Origin: an uncultured Lachnospiraceae bacterium
GTDB taxonomy: Bacteria > Bacillota > Clostridia > Lachnospirales > Lachnospiraceae
Reading direction: 5' to 3'
Length of the DNA stretch: 5,534 bases
Assembly: GCA_902782965.1 (NCBI GenBank)
Contig: CACZPG010000266.1
Location: 1-5,534 of the forward strand
Made by a program: the position numbers and the translations under genes. The notes under the pieces were generated by a model. It saw nothing but the letters and a program-made list of their open reading frames with translations, did no database searches and had not been told where the DNA came from. Below, one piece after another: positions 1 through 5,534 of this stretch. Positions within the stretch are counted from its first letter, which is position 1, and the number at the start of each line of letters is the position of its first letter.

Positions 1-797
1 GGATAGAATTGTATACTGTAATCATCCCATTTCTCAGTTTCTTCAGAATCCACAACGTTTCTTTCAAATTTAGTAATAAGCTTGAACCACTTGGTGGTAT
101 CCTTAGGGATTGTCATTTCAAAGGTTGTATGATCAATCGGCTTAAAATTCAATTCTTCAAGGGTGTATTCACGGCCCTGATATTCATCGACCGCATAAAA
201 ATCATTTATTTGAGCATCCAGTATCCATTCAGCTTCATTTGTTGATAATGCATGGACATAGAATGTGTTATCTTTTTCAGAATCATAATTAATTCCGTTA
301 GCTGAACCCTCAAATGTTTCAGTATTAAACTCTGTCGCAGAATTATATACTCCAAGGTCCGGAAGCTTTATATCCAGATCAATACTCCCACTATACACAA
401 GACGGTAATGTCCCAGATTTCCAAAATGGAAATAATAAAACCCCTTATCTTCTGCAGGTTCAATATAATCTCGAATATCATCAATCCGTGTAGAAGTACT
501 GCCCTCCACCTCGAAAAGCATTAAATTATCAAAATCATCAAAAGCTGAATTCTTAGGATCACTTTTGTTTGTACACAGATAATATGGCAGATATGCCCTC
601 ACTTCTACACCATATTCATCCTTAACCTCCGATTCTTCATCAAAATCAAGTTGATCTTTATCATCATTCCAGAATGCATATGTAATAAATAACCCAGCAT
701 CCAGTGAGATTGCGCTGGCTTTGATTCCTGTAAATAAACTGAGCACCATAGCAATAGCCAGCACGAGTGCCCAGCTCTGTTTCCTCACTACTTTCAT
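1..797 (-). CDS. Secreted protein of unknown function (3' end cut by window edge)
   Basis: A minus-strand frame open from the ATG at 797 through position 1 without a stop, giving about 265 residues before the edge cuts it. The N-terminus is a clear Sec signal peptide: basic MKVVRKQ, a hydrophobic core at about residues 10-22, and an Ala-Ser-Ala site at residues 27-29, so cleavage is expected after A29. No lipobox cysteine follows, so export as a soluble or wall-associated protein is likelier than lipidation. The mature part is acidic, rich in aromatic residues, Asp and Asn, with one cysteine (C75) and no membrane segment. I recognise no domain or catalytic motif; the alternating pattern suggests beta-rich structure (inference). 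Two tandem ATGs (800 and 797) are possible starts; 797 sits 6 nt from GGAGG, 800 only 3 nt. It has its own promoter and lies beyond the nnr terminator, so it is a separate transcription unit. Confidence 0.8.
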   Translation of the reverse strand, partial: MKVVRKQSWALVLAIAMVLSLFTGIKASAISLDAGLFITYAFWNDDKDQLDFDEESEVKDEYGVEVRAYLPYYLCTNKSDPKNSAFDDFDNLMLFEVEGSTSTRIDDIRDYIEPAEDKGFYYFHFGNLGHYRLVYSGSIDLDIKLPDLGVYNSATEFNTETFEGSANGINYDSEKDNTFYVHALSTNEAEWILDAQINDFYAVDEYQGREYTLEELNFKPIDHTTFEMTIPKDTTKWFKLITKFERNVVDSEETEKWDDYSIQFY

Positions 798-803
798 CAT
801 TAT

Positions 804-808
804 CCTCC
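804..808 (-). promoter_or_regulatory. Ribosome binding site GGAGG of the secreted-protein gene
   Basis: Read on the minus strand, the context is AGAGAGGAGGATA followed by two tandem ATG codons. GGAGG is 3 nt from the first ATG (800) and 6 nt from the second (797). The spacing favours 797, and the choice changes the protein by one Met. Confidence 0.75.
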
Positions 809-903
809 TCTCTAAAACATAAACTTCTTCCCATAATTTTATATAGTTTTATTTTGTTTAATTTTCACAATCATCATAATGAAAACTATAAAAATATATA
901 AAA

Positions 904-933
904 ATTTTACTATAAAAGACATAATTCTGTCAA
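904..933 (-). promoter_or_regulatory. Sigma-A-type promoter for the secreted-protein gene
   Basis: On the minus strand TTGACA (928-933) is a perfect -35 box, followed by an 18-bp AT-rich spacer and TAAAAT (904-909), a five-of-six match to the -10 consensus. The predicted start is near 897, giving an untranslated leader of about 95-100 nt that is strongly AT-rich. The -35 box lies only 11 bp from the terminator that closes nnr, as expected for an independent unit. A weaker second candidate, TTGTGA (865-870) with TATATA 19 bp on, could also act. Confidence 0.65.
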
Positions 934-944
934 ACCCATTGACC

Positions 945-978
945 AAAAATGACACCGCTTGTCAGTGGTGTCATTTTT
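945..978. terminator. Bidirectional intrinsic terminator at the 3' end of nnr
   Basis: Inverted repeat AAAAATGACACC (945-956) and GGTGTCATTTTT (967-978) around a 10-nt loop. The 12-bp stem has a GC-containing top and an A/T base, so either strand yields a hairpin ending in five or six U. The likely user is the nnr transcript on the minus strand. No plus-strand gene ends here. The last two codons and stop of nnr (971-979) lie almost wholly in the first arm. Confidence 0.8.
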
Positions 979-2812
979 TAAGAATCTCCGGTAAGCCATC
1001 GATTATGTCTCCGGCTATCAGACTATATTCTCCCTTCCTGCTTCCGGCAATATCCCCGGCTCTGCCATGAATACTTACAGCCAGACAGGAGGTTTCGTAG
1101 TTTGTCAGTCTTTCATCCCTATTCTGTGCGAGAAGTCCGGCTATAATCCCCGCCAGCACATCTCCCGAACCACCTGTAGACATTCCGTTATTCCCGGTGG
1201 TATTAAGGTATACAGGATATTCCTTCTTATCTGACAGATATCCTGTACAGGACACGGTAGTTCTCGCATCCTTAAGAATGCATACGACTCCGTATATATC
1301 TGAGAAAAGCTTCGCCATCTCCGGTGCGCGCGCTTTAATATAAGAGGTTTTCTTATATTCACTGTCATACCCGGCCTTCATCATTTCTGCATCTAATGAT
1401 GAAATATCCGTCAGACTCTCTCTCAGTCTTAGCATCTCCATAATATGAGGAGTGATGATTACCTGTTCATACCCCAGCTTCGAGGTAAGCTTCTTCAAAG
1501 TTTTCCCCGCATCCTCCTGAGCTATTATATTAAGAGCATCGGCATCAAGAATTATCTGCTGTCCCGACTTACATTCATCTATCAATATCTGAAGCAGTTT
1601 CTTCGATATCTCTGCCGTTCCAAGTCCCGGACCTGCAAGAATCACATCAGCCCATTTAATTGCTGATTTATAATCGTTCAATTTTATAGCGTCCGCTGAG
1701 TCGTAGGTCAGCATCATCGCTTCAGGAAGCTTATCAGCAAGAACATCTCTGTTCCTTATATCCGTAACCACCTTAACCAGACCGACTCCTGTTCTGTAAC
1801 AAGCCTCAGCTGAAAGATACAGTGCTCCGTATACATCTTTGGAACCCGCAAGTATAAGCACCTTTCCATAGGTTCCTTTATTGGAATCATCATTTCGTGG
1901 TGGAATCCTAGAATTCACATCCTCATCATCAAATTCATAAACTATCTTCTCTGCTGTCAATTCATTATTCGCACCAGCTTTAACATTTTGCTGCGAATCA
2001 TCACCATCAACATCAGCATAATAATAACTCAGCACCTGTCTCATAGCTTCAAGCGTTCCGGCTTTATAGAGTCCGATATCTCTGCAGGTTATTTTTCCAC
2101 TGAATGTTCTTCCTTCATCGATGAGCATTCCATATTTTATATATTGAAATGTAACTGTCAGGTCGCATTTGACAGCCGCTCCCAGAATATGTCCCGACGT
2201 ACTGCTGATACCACTTGGAATATCGGTACCGACTACAAATATATCACTTTCATCGGATGCCTCATTAATTATTCCGACAACCTTCTCATGTATTCCTTTC
2301 AGGTCTCTGCTGAGTCCTACTCCAAAGATTCCGTCTATTATTATTCTGAAATCCTTAATTGAAACTTCCGGAAGATTTCTCTCCGTCTCCGGAATGTTTT
2401 TATTATCTTCCTCCAACGCGTCGGATAAATCGATAAATTTCACACCTGTATTTCGGGCTATTTCAATCTGTTTCATATACGAATCAGACTTCGAACTGAT
2501 GCCGTTTATCTCATAGATATATGTGTCATACCCCTGTGTTTTCAGTATACGTGCTGCAGCAACCGCATCGCCGCCGTTATTCCCACTCTCAACAATCGCA
2601 AGAATTCTGTCTCTGTCTTTTCTGAAGCCATAAAGCTTCTGATTAATTCTTTCACAGGAAGAATCATTGTTTGTCGAAATTACGGCGGAGACAATCTCAT
2701 CCGCAAGCGTTTCGGCCGCTTTCTCCATAAGAACAAGCCCAGGAATTCCAATTACTTCCTGGGTGTATTTATCTATAAGCTGTGCCTGTTTTCCGGATGG
2801 ATATATTCTCAT
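971..2812 (-). CDS. nnr: Bifunctional NAD(P)H-hydrate epimerase / ADP-dependent NAD(P)H-hydrate dehydratase
   Basis: Repairs NADHX and NADPHX, the hydrated cofactors formed by heat or by glyceraldehyde-3-phosphate dehydrogenase. The N-terminal domain equilibrates R and S forms; the C-terminal domain dehydrates the S form using ADP in bacteria. Both act in the cytoplasm. The 613 residues show, in order: an epimerase (YjeF_N) half at about 1-250 with IPGLVLMEKAA (23-33), GNNGGD (77-82) and TDIPSG (196-201); an acidic linker at about 265-310; and a ribokinase-like dehydratase half with KGTYGKVLILAGS (312-324), GPGLG (394-398), DADALN (423-428) and GNNGMSTGGSGD (540-551), where D551 is the expected catalytic acid/base. 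The protein is about 100 residues longer than the usual 490-515, through acidic inserts near 131-153, the linker and about 466-498. Two usual loops are altered: HIME for HPGE (456-459) and LKD for LKG (513-515). The start at 2812 has AAGGA 5 nt upstream. It is probably co-transcribed with the peptidase gene 111 bp upstream. Confidence 0.95.
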   Translation of the reverse strand: MRIYPSGKQAQLIDKYTQEVIGIPGLVLMEKAAETLADEIVSAVISTNNDSSCERINQKLYGFRKDRDRILAIVESGNNGGDAVAAARILKTQGYDTYIYEINGISSKSDSYMKQIEIARNTGVKFIDLSDALEEDNKNIPETERNLPEVSIKDFRIIIDGIFGVGLSRDLKGIHEKVVGIINEASDESDIFVVGTDIPSGISSTSGHILGAAVKCDLTVTFQYIKYGMLIDEGRTFSGKITCRDIGLYKAGTLEAMRQVLSYYYADVDGDDSQQNVKAGANNELTAEKIVYEFDDEDVNSRIPPRNDDSNKGTYGKVLILAGSKDVYGALYLSAEACYRTGVGLVKVVTDIRNRDVLADKLPEAMMLTYDSADAIKLNDYKSAIKWADVILAGPGLGTAEISKKLLQILIDECKSGQQIILDADALNIIAQEDAGKTLKKLTSKLGYEQVIITPHIMEMLRLRESLTDISSLDAEMMKAGYDSEYKKTSYIKARAPEMAKLFSDIYGVVCILKDARTTVSCTGYLSDKKEYPVYLNTTGNNGMSTGGSGDVLAGIIAGLLAQNRDERLTNYETSCLAVSIHGRAGDIAGSRKGEYSLIAGDIIDGLPEILKK

Positions 2813-2923
2813 GATTTTCCTTAATTGATATTAATAGCGATGTTTTAGACTCTCTTCGCTCGGCTAAGCATTTCTTCTGATAAGTTATCTTCTAATTCAT
2901 ACAGTAGCCCCGGTTAAGCAGAA
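2813..2923 (-). other. Spacer between the peptidase gene and nnr
   Basis: This 111-bp gap has no terminator-like hairpin with a U tract and no convincing promoter, so read-through into nnr is likely. It contains the nnr ribosome site AAGGA (2818-2822). A minus-strand stretch reads as about 22 sense codons ending in TAA at about 2848 (LYELEDNLSEEMLSRAKRV at its end) but has no ATG, GTG or TTG start. It may be chance or a remnant. Confidence 0.4.
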
Positions 2924-3904
2924 TTAGTAAGCTCTTCCAAGGGCATAGATCTTATTTATATCTCCTGATATTACCTTATATGGCCAGTACTTGGTGCTTC
3001 GCTCATAGGATCCGGGATCATTAACCATGAATCCATTAGCATTATATCCATAGATAACTATGAAATGTCCTGCTCCCGAGTGGGTGAAATTACCATAATG
3101 CACACTCAGCACCAGCATTTCCCCATTATCGATATGAGCCTTCATTTCCATTTCATTATTGGATATTTCCTGACAATAGAGTCCGAATTCTGCTGCACCT
3201 GTCAGGAATAACTGATGAGAGGTCCCGACTCCTCTTACATAATAATTATGATTCATACTGTAGGTTGCAATCATAGGCGGAGACGCATTACTGATGTTAG
3301 TAAGTCCTGTTACAACCATTGAGAAACAGGTAGGACCACAGGCTGAGGATTTCATAGTACCTGTACCATATGGATAACCTGCCCATCTTGGATCATACTG
3401 AAGAAGCAGTGGATGTGGAGCATTTAATTCCTCATCGGTAAGATTCAGAACGAACTGTCCATTGGTTGCCACCTGGTTCATACTTGATACAATGTTGATT
3501 CCGCCATAATTGACACCACTATTGTTTAATCTGGCTTCCTGCTCAGCAGCCGTTATTATAGCCTCATCCTCAGCAGAAAGAGAATCATCATCCTCCAGAT
3601 CAGCAGTTACATCTTCAGCATCCGTTTCATCTATCATGTCATCATATTCTTCATCATCAGGTCTTAATTCAGGTGCTTCCGTAGTTTCAACAGCATATTC
3701 TCTGGTAGACTGTGACTTCTGATATTCCTCCAGAAGCATCGCATTTATTCTGTCTTCTGCAGACTCAGTAGTAGCTTCTTCGGTTTTCTCTGCCTTGTTC
3801 TTATAATTCTTGTAATCCTCTGCAAGAATCGATAAAAAAAATACCAGCACAAGAGTAACCGGCAGAACTAGAAATATTAAAATGTATTTAGTTTTATTCT
3901 TCAT
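2924..3904 (-). CDS. Membrane-anchored C39-family (papain-like) cysteine peptidase domain protein
   Basis: Predicted single-pass protein with its catalytic domain outside the cell. Basic MKNKTK is followed by a hydrophobic segment at about 7-28, which has no clear signal-peptidase site and so is probably a signal anchor. Residues 30-125 form a low-complexity stalk, strongly acidic at 83-114. The domain from about 160 to 326 fits the Peptidase_C39_2 type: LLLQYDPRW (166-174), with Q169 as the likely oxyanion glutamine; SACGPTCFSMV (187-197) with C189 as nucleophile; GAGHFIVIYGY (277-287) with H280; and VNDPG (294-298) with D296 completing the triad. These assignments come from motif resemblance. 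The substrate is unknown: wall peptides, a secreted peptide and a structural, non-proteolytic role are all possible. There is no ABC transporter fusion, unlike bacteriocin-processing C39 exporters. The start at 3904 has AAGGA 7 nt upstream. It lies 74 bp after paaK, with its own likely promoter, and before nnr. Confidence 0.85.
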   Translation of the reverse strand: MKNKTKYILIFLVLPVTLVLVFFLSILAEDYKNYKNKAEKTEEATTESAEDRINAMLLEEYQKSQSTREYAVETTEAPELRPDDEEYDDMIDETDAEDVTADLEDDDSLSAEDEAIITAAEQEARLNNSGVNYGGINIVSSMNQVATNGQFVLNLTDEELNAPHPLLLQYDPRWAGYPYGTGTMKSSACGPTCFSMVVTGLTNISNASPPMIATYSMNHNYYVRGVGTSHQLFLTGAAEFGLYCQEISNNEMEMKAHIDNGEMLVLSVHYGNFTHSGAGHFIVIYGYNANGFMVNDPGSYERSTKYWPYKVISGDINKIYALGRAY

Positions 3905-3946
3905 ATATCAATCCTTACAGTTTTTTATACTTATAGTTATTTATCC

Positions 3947-3969
3947 CCCCGGCCATATTATGACCGGGG
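3947..3969 (-). promoter_or_regulatory. GC-rich hairpin in the leader of the peptidase gene
   Basis: Arms CCCCGGCCA (3947-3955) and TGACCGGGG (3961-3969) with a 5-nt loop. In minus-strand RNA all nine positions pair, one as G-U; in plus-strand RNA that position is a C-A mismatch, so the fold suits minus-strand transcription. No U tract follows, so it is a poor intrinsic terminator. It begins about where the nearby promoter would start transcription and may act as a 5' stabilising stem, an operator, or a processing or 3'-end-protecting stem for paaK mRNA. Confidence 0.55.
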
Positions 3970-3975
3970 AGTAAT

Positions 3976-4004
3976 ATATTAATCGTGAAGTTTTCTCTTG
4001 TCAA
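3976..4004 (-). promoter_or_regulatory. Promoter for the peptidase-nnr unit, inside the end of paaK
   Basis: On the minus strand TTGACA (3999-4004) is a perfect -35 box, a 17-bp spacer follows, and TAATAT (3976-3981) matches four of six -10 positions, including the key A2 and T6. The -35 lies in the codons for Val-Asp-Lys near the paaK C-terminus, and the first three bases of the -10 are the paaK stop codon TAA. The predicted start is near 3969. The -35 also encodes conserved paaK residues, so its match could be partly coincidental. Confidence 0.55.
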
Positions 4005-5295
4005 CTACTCTGACAGCTTTACCTTCGCTTCTCACAATAGACTTAGGTGGAAGCAGGTGCATCTTAGGTCTGATACCAAGCATCTGTACCATAGCACCGG
4101 TAAGAGCCTTTCTTGCCTTCTCAAAATCTTCATCTTCTTTCATAGCCTTGAACTGCTCTTCAGAAAGCTCAACATTTATATCGAAAGTATCTTCATTTCC
4201 TATACGATCTACCATGATCTGGTAATTCGGTGTGTAACCCTGTTTCAGAAGAACTGTCTCAATCTGTGACGGGAATACATTTACACCACGGATAATCATC
4301 ATATCGTCTGAACGTCCCTTAGGCTTACACATCTTGATGTGTGTACGTCCGCAGGAGCATTTCTCTCTCTTCAGAATAACCAGGTCTCTGGTTCTGTATC
4401 TGAGAAGTGGAAATGCTTCTTTGTCAAGAGATGTAAATACCAGCTCTCCCTCTGTTCCTTCAGGGAGAACTTCTCCTGTATCAGGATCAATAACCTCTGC
4501 ATAGAAATGATCTTCATTGATATGCATACCGGACTGCTCTTCACATTCATATGAAACTCCCGGACCACTTATTTCAGTAAGACCATAAATATCATATGCC
4601 TTTATTCCCAGAGACTGCTCAATGCTGTGTCTCATCTCTTCTGTCCATGGCTCAGCACCGAAAATTCCGGCCTTGAGATTAATATCATCTGCTGACATAC
4701 CCATATCGTGAAGCTTCTCACCGATATAAGCCGCATATGAAGGAGTACAACAGAGAATTGTTGAATTAAGATCCTTCATAAACTGAATCTGTCTCTCAGT
4801 ATTTCCTGAAGACATTGGTATTGTAAGACATCCAACCTTGTGAGATCCATCATGAAGTCCGGCACCACCGGTGAACAGACCATAACCGTAGGCTACCTGT
4901 ACCACATCCTTCTTAGAACCGCCGGCAGCTACTATAGCTCTTGCACAGCACTCTGCCCACAGATCAATATCATTCTGAGTATAGAAAGCAACTACTCTTC
5001 GTCCGGTTGTACCACTTGTTGAATGTATACGAACACAGTCCTTTACCGGTCTGCAGAGAAGTCCATAAGGATATGCTTCTCTCAGATCATTCTTAGTCAG
5101 GAAAGGCAGTTTAGAGATATCCGCCATACATGTGATATCCTCAGGTTTTACACCTTTCTCATCCATAAGATTACGATAATATTCATTATTATCATATACG
5201 TATTTTACCTGCTTGAGGAATTTCTCCTCCTGAAGAGCCTTCAGCTGTTCAACAGGCATTGTTTCAATTTCTTCCTGAAAGTATTTTTTTGCCAT
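3979..5295 (-). CDS. paaK: Phenylacetate-CoA ligase family enzyme (aryl-acetate:CoA ligase)
   Basis: Cytoplasmic AMP-forming ligase that joins phenylacetate or a related aryl/indole acetate to CoA through an acyl-adenylate. From the preferred start it has 438 residues, normal for the family. Motifs in order: STSGTTGRR (92-100), the ATP-phosphate loop; YGLTEISG (237-244), the adenylate-binding loop; RYRTRDL (299-305); GRSDDMMIIRGVNVFP (327-342), the hinge into the small C-terminal domain; and RSEGKAVRV (422-430), whose K426 is the expected adenylation lysine. C251, H258, C313 and C315 (the CSCG motif) could form a metal site, as suggested for anaerobe members (inference). An ATG at 5331 would add 12 residues, but the ATG at 5295 has GGAGG 8 nt upstream and gives the family-typical MAKKYFQEEIETM start. 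In many anaerobes this gene lies beside indolepyruvate:ferredoxin oxidoreductase; that neighbour is not visible here. The substrate cannot be fixed from sequence. Confidence 0.93.
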   Translation of the reverse strand: MAKKYFQEEIETMPVEQLKALQEEKFLKQVKYVYDNNEYYRNLMDEKGVKPEDITCMADISKLPFLTKNDLREAYPYGLLCRPVKDCVRIHSTSGTTGRRVVAFYTQNDIDLWAECCARAIVAAGGSKKDVVQVAYGYGLFTGGAGLHDGSHKVGCLTIPMSSGNTERQIQFMKDLNSTILCCTPSYAAYIGEKLHDMGMSADDINLKAGIFGAEPWTEEMRHSIEQSLGIKAYDIYGLTEISGPGVSYECEEQSGMHINEDHFYAEVIDPDTGEVLPEGTEGELVFTSLDKEAFPLLRYRTRDLVILKREKCSCGRTHIKMCKPKGRSDDMMIIRGVNVFPSQIETVLLKQGYTPNYQIMVDRIGNEDTFDINVELSEEQFKAMKEDEDFEKARKALTGAMVQMLGIRPKMHLLPPKSIVRSEGKAVRVVDKRKLHD

Positions 5296-5303
5296 TTTGT
5301 AAT

Positions 5304-5308
5304 CCTCC
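5304..5308 (-). promoter_or_regulatory. Ribosome binding site GGAGG that fixes the paaK start
   Basis: Minus-strand GGAGGATTACAAA precedes the ATG at 5295 with 8-nt spacing, an excellent site. The in-frame ATG at 5331 has only a G-run (AGGGGG) about 9 nt upstream, and that run is also part of a leader inverted repeat. The inner start is therefore chosen. Confidence 0.75.
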
Positions 5309-5334
5309 ATTCCTTGCTTTTCTTCAGACATGGC

Positions 5335-5388
5335 TGCATTCCCCCTCTGCTGGAACCCCGGGGGTATACATCCCCAATCTCGAATGCA
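5335..5388 (-). promoter_or_regulatory. Structured leader of paaK with competing inverted repeats
   Basis: An outer 7-bp inverted repeat (5335-5341 TGCATTC, 5382-5388 GAATGCA) encloses 40 nt with several G/C runs: CCCCC (5341-5345), the palindrome CCCCGGGG (5356-5363), GGGGG (5360-5364) and CCCC (5372-5375). The G run can pair with the C run on either side: 5361-5364 with 5372-5375 (7-nt loop), or 5360-5364 with 5341-5345. These folds exclude each other, which would suit an attenuator or a protein-binding site. It matches no riboswitch class I recognise; no T-box consensus is present. Confidence 0.4.
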
Positions 5389-5399
5389 GGAATCTCCGA

Positions 5400-5429
5400 A
5401 TATTATTGAATTAGAACAAAGAGTGTCGC
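5400..5429 (-). promoter_or_regulatory. Weak candidate promoter for paaK
   Basis: GCGACA (5424-5429), an 18-bp spacer, then TAATAT (5400-5405) on the minus strand. It is the best -10/-35 pair between the upstream terminator and paaK, with a start near 5393 just ahead of the structured leader. Both boxes match only four of six positions, and the -35 lies in the terminator stem, so support is modest. Confidence 0.3.
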
Positions 5430-5441
5430 TTGCGACACTCT
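5415..5441 (-). terminator. Intrinsic terminator of the gene upstream of paaK
   Basis: A perfect 10-bp inverted repeat, AGAGTGTCGC (5420-5429) and GCGACACTCT (5432-5441), is separated by 2 nt. Read on the minus strand the stem continues through G-U pairs and is followed by the U-rich tail TTTGTT, ending near 5415. Plus-strand RNA lacks a U tail. It most likely ends transcription of a minus-strand gene lying beyond position 5534, separating it from paaK. Confidence 0.65.
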
Positions 5442-5442
5442 C

Positions 5443-5455
5443 CGCGCGAGGCGCG
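5443..5455. repeat. GC-only small hairpin next to the terminator
   Basis: CGCGC (5443-5447) and GCGCG (5451-5455) flank a 3-nt loop. Thirteen nearly pure G/C bases stand out in an AT-rich spacer and abut the 22-base terminator palindrome with one base between. Such paired hairpins can be copies of a genome-wide intergenic repeat; this cannot be tested from one window. Confidence 0.45.
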
Positions 5456-5534
5456 TGTTGCCGCAGGAAACTATCTAGTATAGCGATTTCTAAATAACTA
5501 CACCCAATAACTTGCCTGTTTTCCTGAATAGCAC
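5456..5534 (-). other. Right-edge flank, possible tail of an upstream gene
   Basis: No gene can be called with confidence. On the minus strand, 14 sense codons from the edge (VLFRKTGKLLGVVI) run into a TAG at 5490-5492, about 50 nt before the terminator, which fits the end of an upstream gene but is too short to identify. A 7-bp inverted repeat, CAGGAAA (5464-5470) and TTTCCTG (5520-5526), brackets an AT-rich core. Confidence 0.25.

Noticed and set aside
9..245. Plus-strand frame of 78 codons at the left edge
   Set aside because: It lies antisense within the signal-peptide-bearing minus-strand gene and has no ribosome site or protein-like composition.
879..1070. Plus-strand frame of 63 codons across the terminator
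   Set aside because: It runs through the minus-strand promoter and the terminator hairpin into nnr, with no ribosome site.
1988..2516. Overlapping plus-strand frames of 124 and 115 codons inside nnr
   Set aside because: They are antisense to well-conserved nnr domains; their Ser/Ile-rich translations reflect the opposite strand's codon use.
2924..3904. Bacteriocin-processing ABC exporter or lantibiotic locus
   Set aside because: There is a lone C39-like domain with no ABC or multi-span membrane domain and no precursor peptide in the window.
3947..3969. Intrinsic terminator for paaK
   Set aside because: The hairpin is strong but no U tract follows on either strand, so it is listed as a regulatory stem instead.
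4371..4568. Minus-strand frame of 65 codons within paaK
   Set aside because: It is an out-of-frame shadow; the paaK frame here carries the conserved motifs.
5023..5409. Plus-strand frame of 128 codons with hydrophobic stretches
   Set aside because: The Phe/Leu-rich translation comes from the complement of Lys/Glu-rich paaK codons, and the frame runs through the paaK leader.
5335..5441. T-box or other known riboswitch upstream of paaK
   Set aside because: No T-box consensus (GGGTGGNACCGCG-like) or other class signature is present; only generic inverted repeats are seen.

Overview
The window looks like chromosomal DNA of a low-to-moderate GC Gram-positive anaerobe of the Clostridia, most likely Lachnospiraceae. 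This rests on AT-rich spacers, strong GGAGG/AAGGA ribosome sites, very acidic extracellular proteins, and a phenylacetate-CoA ligase of the clostridial gut type. The genus is inference. All four recognised genes lie on the minus strand, so the window reads biologically from right to left.

Right edge (5296-5534): no complete gene. It holds a perfect 10-bp hairpin with a short U-rich tail (terminator for a gene beyond the edge), a second GC-only hairpin beside it, and then a leader with competing inverted repeats ahead of paaK. Positions 5295-3979 encode PaaK, an aryl-acetate:CoA ligase; an inner ATG with a GGAGG site is preferred over the longest frame. The paaK stop codon is part of the -10 element of a good sigma-A-like promoter. 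The expected start of that transcript falls on a 9-bp GC-rich hairpin. Positions 3904-2924 encode a membrane-anchored, papain-like C39-family peptidase with an acidic stalk.

Positions 2812-971 encode Nnr, the two-domain enzyme that repairs hydrated NAD(P)H. Its stop codon lies inside a bidirectional terminator hairpin (945-978). Just beyond is a consensus -35 promoter (904-933) for a further minus-strand gene (797 to beyond position 1). That gene encodes a secreted protein of unknown function, cut by the left edge.

The genes share direction but not one obvious pathway. PaaK activates aryl acids in the cytoplasm, the C39-like protein probably acts outside the membrane, and Nnr is metabolite-repair housekeeping. 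The internal promoter suggests that the peptidase and nnr form a two-gene unit separate from paaK. I see no mobile element, CRISPR array, tRNA or rRNA. The least ordinary material is the regulatory DNA packed into the gene junctions, not an evident new multi-gene system.
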